Source: Methanoregulaceae archaeon PtaB.Bin056
GTDB lineage: Archaea; Halobacteriota; Methanomicrobia; Methanomicrobiales; Methanospirillaceae
Direction: 5' to 3'
Length of the DNA: 64,000 nucleotides
Assembly (NCBI GenBank): GCA_002067095.1
Contig: MVQD01000086.1
Span: forward strand, 1 to 64,000
How positions within the stretch are numbered: the stretch's first letter is position 1; every line of letters begins with the position of its first letter. Shown here piece by piece: positions 62,287 through 64,000 of the stretch. The notes beneath the pieces were generated by a model that was given only the letters and a program-made list of their open reading frames with translations, was not told the DNA's origin and made no database searches. A program made the translations under genes and the position numbers.

Positions 62287-64000
62287 ATGGAAGAAGAACC
62301 CAAACCAACCGTTGTCAGGGAACGGATTGAGGTGTGCGAACTTGACCGTGCACGCCTTTCCCTGATGAACCCCGAACTGATCGAACAGAAGAGGGAGAAC
62401 AGGACGATAGACGAGGCGGCAAAGCCGTTCATCGAGCTCACGATGAAAGAGGGGATCGAGACTGTCTGGGACCGTTACGAGATGCAACAGCCCGAGTGCA
62501 AGTACTGTGCTGCCGGGATATCCTGCCAGCGGTGTGCGATGGGGCCCTGCCGGATCATCCCGCCGCACCGGGTCCGGGGTGTCTGCGGGGCTGACGCAGA
62601 CCTGATCGTGGCAAGGAACCTGCTGGACCAGATCGCGACCGGGGCTGCCGCCCATTCGGATCACGGGAGAGAGATCGTCCTTACCCTGTATGGAATCGGC
62701 AAAGGGACGGTGAACGACTATGTCATATCCGACCGGGAAAAACTCGTGCGCCTCGCCACCGAGTATGCCCAAAACCCCCAGGGAAAGGACGATAAAACGA
62801 TTGCAGCTGAACTGGGCCAGGCAATGCTCGACGAATTCGGTACCGTCAAGGACTCTCTCCAGATTGCGTCCAGGGCACCTGCCGCTACGAGGGAGATCTG
62901 GGAGAAGGCAGGAATTGTACCCCGGGGCATAGATCGGGAAGTCGTCGAGGCCATGCACCGTGTCCAGATGGGTGTTGCCGCAGACTATGCCAACACCCTG
63001 GTCCACGGGTTGCGGACCTCGCTGTCGGACGGGTGGGGAGGCTCTAGCCTCGCAACCGAGATATCAGACGTCCTCTTCGGGACACCGAAACCAAACGAGT
63101 CTCTGGTCAACCTGGGAGTAATTAAGAAAGAATTTGTCAACATCTCCCTCCACGGCCATAACCCCATGCTCTCTGAAATGGTCGTGAAAGCAGCAAAAGA
63201 TCCGGAGATCCAGTCATTGGTAAAGAAGGTCGGGGCAGCCGGGATCAATCTTGTAGGGCTCTGCTGCACCGGCAATGAACTGCTGATGCGCAAAGGCATC
63301 CCCAATGCCGGCAACCACTTCAACCAGGAGCTCGTAATCACCACCGGAGCCCTCGAAGCCATGGTGGTCGACTACCAGTGCATCTTCCCCTCCCTCCCGC
63401 GGACAGCAAGCTGCTACCACACCCACATCATCTCTACCAGCCCGAAGTCCCGGATCCCGGGCTCCTACTACTTTGAGTTCGAGCCGGAGACCGCGTATGC
63501 GACAGCCAAAGCGATCGTGAAGATGGCGGTCGAGAACTTCCCGAACCGGAACCCTGACCGGGTCTTCATCCCGGTCGAGCCGGTGAAGGTGACGACCGGA
63601 TTCTCGGTCGAGGCAATCAGGGGTGCGCTTGGGGGGACATTCAAGCCGCTCATCGACCAGATCGCGTCCGGGAACATCCGTGGAGCAGTCGGCATTGTTG
63701 GATGCAATAATCCCAAGGTAAAGCACGACTACGGCCACGTTACGCTTTCAAAGGAGCTGATCAAGCGGGACATCCTCTGCGTGGAGACCGGCTGTGCCGC
63801 CATTGCATCAGGAAAAGCAGGGCTGCTCCAGCCCTCCGCGGCATCCCTCGCAGGTCCGGGTCTTGGGCCTGTCTGTAAGTCTCTTGGAATTCCTCCTGTC
63901 CTCCACATGGGCTCCTGCGTGGACAATGCCCGTATCCTGCACCTGGCAGCGGAGCTTGGGAATGCCCTTGGCGTAGGCATCCACCGCCTCCCCATTGCAG
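62287..64000 (+). CDS. cooS: Anaerobic CO dehydrogenase, CooS-type, 3' end beyond window
   Basis: 571 residues are visible with no stop before the end. Cysteines C71, C74, C80, C83, C88 and C100 near the N-terminus match the D- and B-cluster ligands. The Ni-Fe-S C-cluster ligands are all present: His289 (LHGHNP), Cys326/327 (GLCCTG), Cys365 (DYQC), Cys473 (GCNNPK), Cys503 (ETGCAA) and Cys544 (GSCVDN). The enzyme oxidises CO to CO2 or does the reverse. It is the monofunctional bacterial-like type, distinct from the archaeal CdhA. Partner CooF or accessory genes would be beyond the window. Confidence 0.94.
   Translation, partial: MEEEPKPTVVRERIEVCELDRARLSLMNPELIEQKRENRTIDEAAKPFIELTMKEGIETVWDRYEMQQPECKYCAAGISCQRCAMGPCRIIPPHRVRGVCGADADLIVARNLLDQIATGAAAHSDHGREIVLTLYGIGKGTVNDYVISDREKLVRLATEYAQNPQGKDDKTIAAELGQAMLDEFGTVKDSLQIASRAPAATREIWEKAGIVPRGIDREVVEAMHRVQMGVAADYANTLVHGLRTSLSDGWGGSSLATEISDVLFGTPKPNESLVNLGVIKKEFVNISLHGHNPMLSEMVVKAAKDPEIQSLVKKVGAAGINLVGLCCTGNELLMRKGIPNAGNHFNQELVITTGALEAMVVDYQCIFPSLPRTASCYHTHIISTSPKSRIPGSYYFEFEPETAYATAKAIVKMAVENFPNRNPDRVFIPVEPVKVTTGFSVEAIRGALGGTFKPLIDQIASGNIRGAVGIVGCNNPKVKHDYGHVTLSKELIKRDILCVETGCAAIASGKAGLLQPSAASLAGPGLGPVCKSLGIPPVLHMGSCVDNARILHLAAELGNALGVGIHRLPIA

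Overview
The window looks like a chromosome segment of a methanogenic archaeon, most likely in or near the Methanomicrobiales. The evidence is a DUF2193 protein (a family I know only from methanogens) next to an AqpM-type aquaporin, a multi-PAS histidine kinase with an archaeal-style H-box, secreted PKD/beta-propeller and PEGA surface proteins with Thr/Pro linkers, archaeal TATA boxes and moderately high-GC coding DNA with AT-rich intergenic DNA. No rRNA, tRNA or CRISPR array was recognised.

Layout. 1-465: C-terminal part of a DDE transposase. 0.6-12.7 kb: secreted PEGA protein, GMC-type oxidoreductase, an LsrF-like aldolase, flavodoxin, zinc-dependent dehydrogenase and two lipoproteins. 13-16.2 kb: remnants of a Nudix hydrolase and an isoprenylcysteine-methyltransferase-like gene, a HEPN/nucleotidyltransferase pair with three 22-bp repeats upstream, and a bacterial-type shikimate kinase. 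16.3-34 kb: sensory and cell-surface block (response regulator-PAS-kinase, MscS channel, 1630-residue propeller/PKD protein, Cache-domain lipoproteins, NHL-repeat protein). 34-37.1 kb: sulfur (or selenium) trafficking operon with a YeeE/YedE transporter split into two genes, a large DsrE-type fusion and a TusA-like carrier, followed by a broken C_GCAxxG_C_C gene. 37.6-41.1 kb: ArsR regulator, a frameshifted ferredoxin:thioredoxin-reductase-like gene, and a DUF2193-DUF2180-AqpM operon. 41.1-50.3 kb: arsenic/thiol-redox island (AbrB-like regulator plus ArsM on the minus strand; ArsP-like permease, small CC protein, thioredoxin-like protein, DGC zinc-binding protein, Acr3, UspA, DUF169, a second BASS-type carrier and an MFS exporter on the plus strand). 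50.5-58.4 kb: two overlapping minus-strand genes, a von Willebrand factor A protein and a tandem-AAA+ MoxR/CobS-like ATPase, the best candidate for an undescribed system. 58.6-64 kb: a decayed MarR gene, a CDF cation exporter, an ArsP-like permease with a cysteine-rich insert, an ArsR repressor, and a monofunctional CO dehydrogenase (CooS) that runs off the window.

How the parts fit. Three operons (DUF2193/AqpM, arsenic island, and the region ahead of cooS) carry the same palindrome TTCAA-N6-TTGAA in their upstream AT-rich DNA, which suggests shared control by one of the ArsR-type regulators. Several small redox or regulatory genes contain frameshifts; this is either local gene decay or sequence error in the assembly and should be resolved first.
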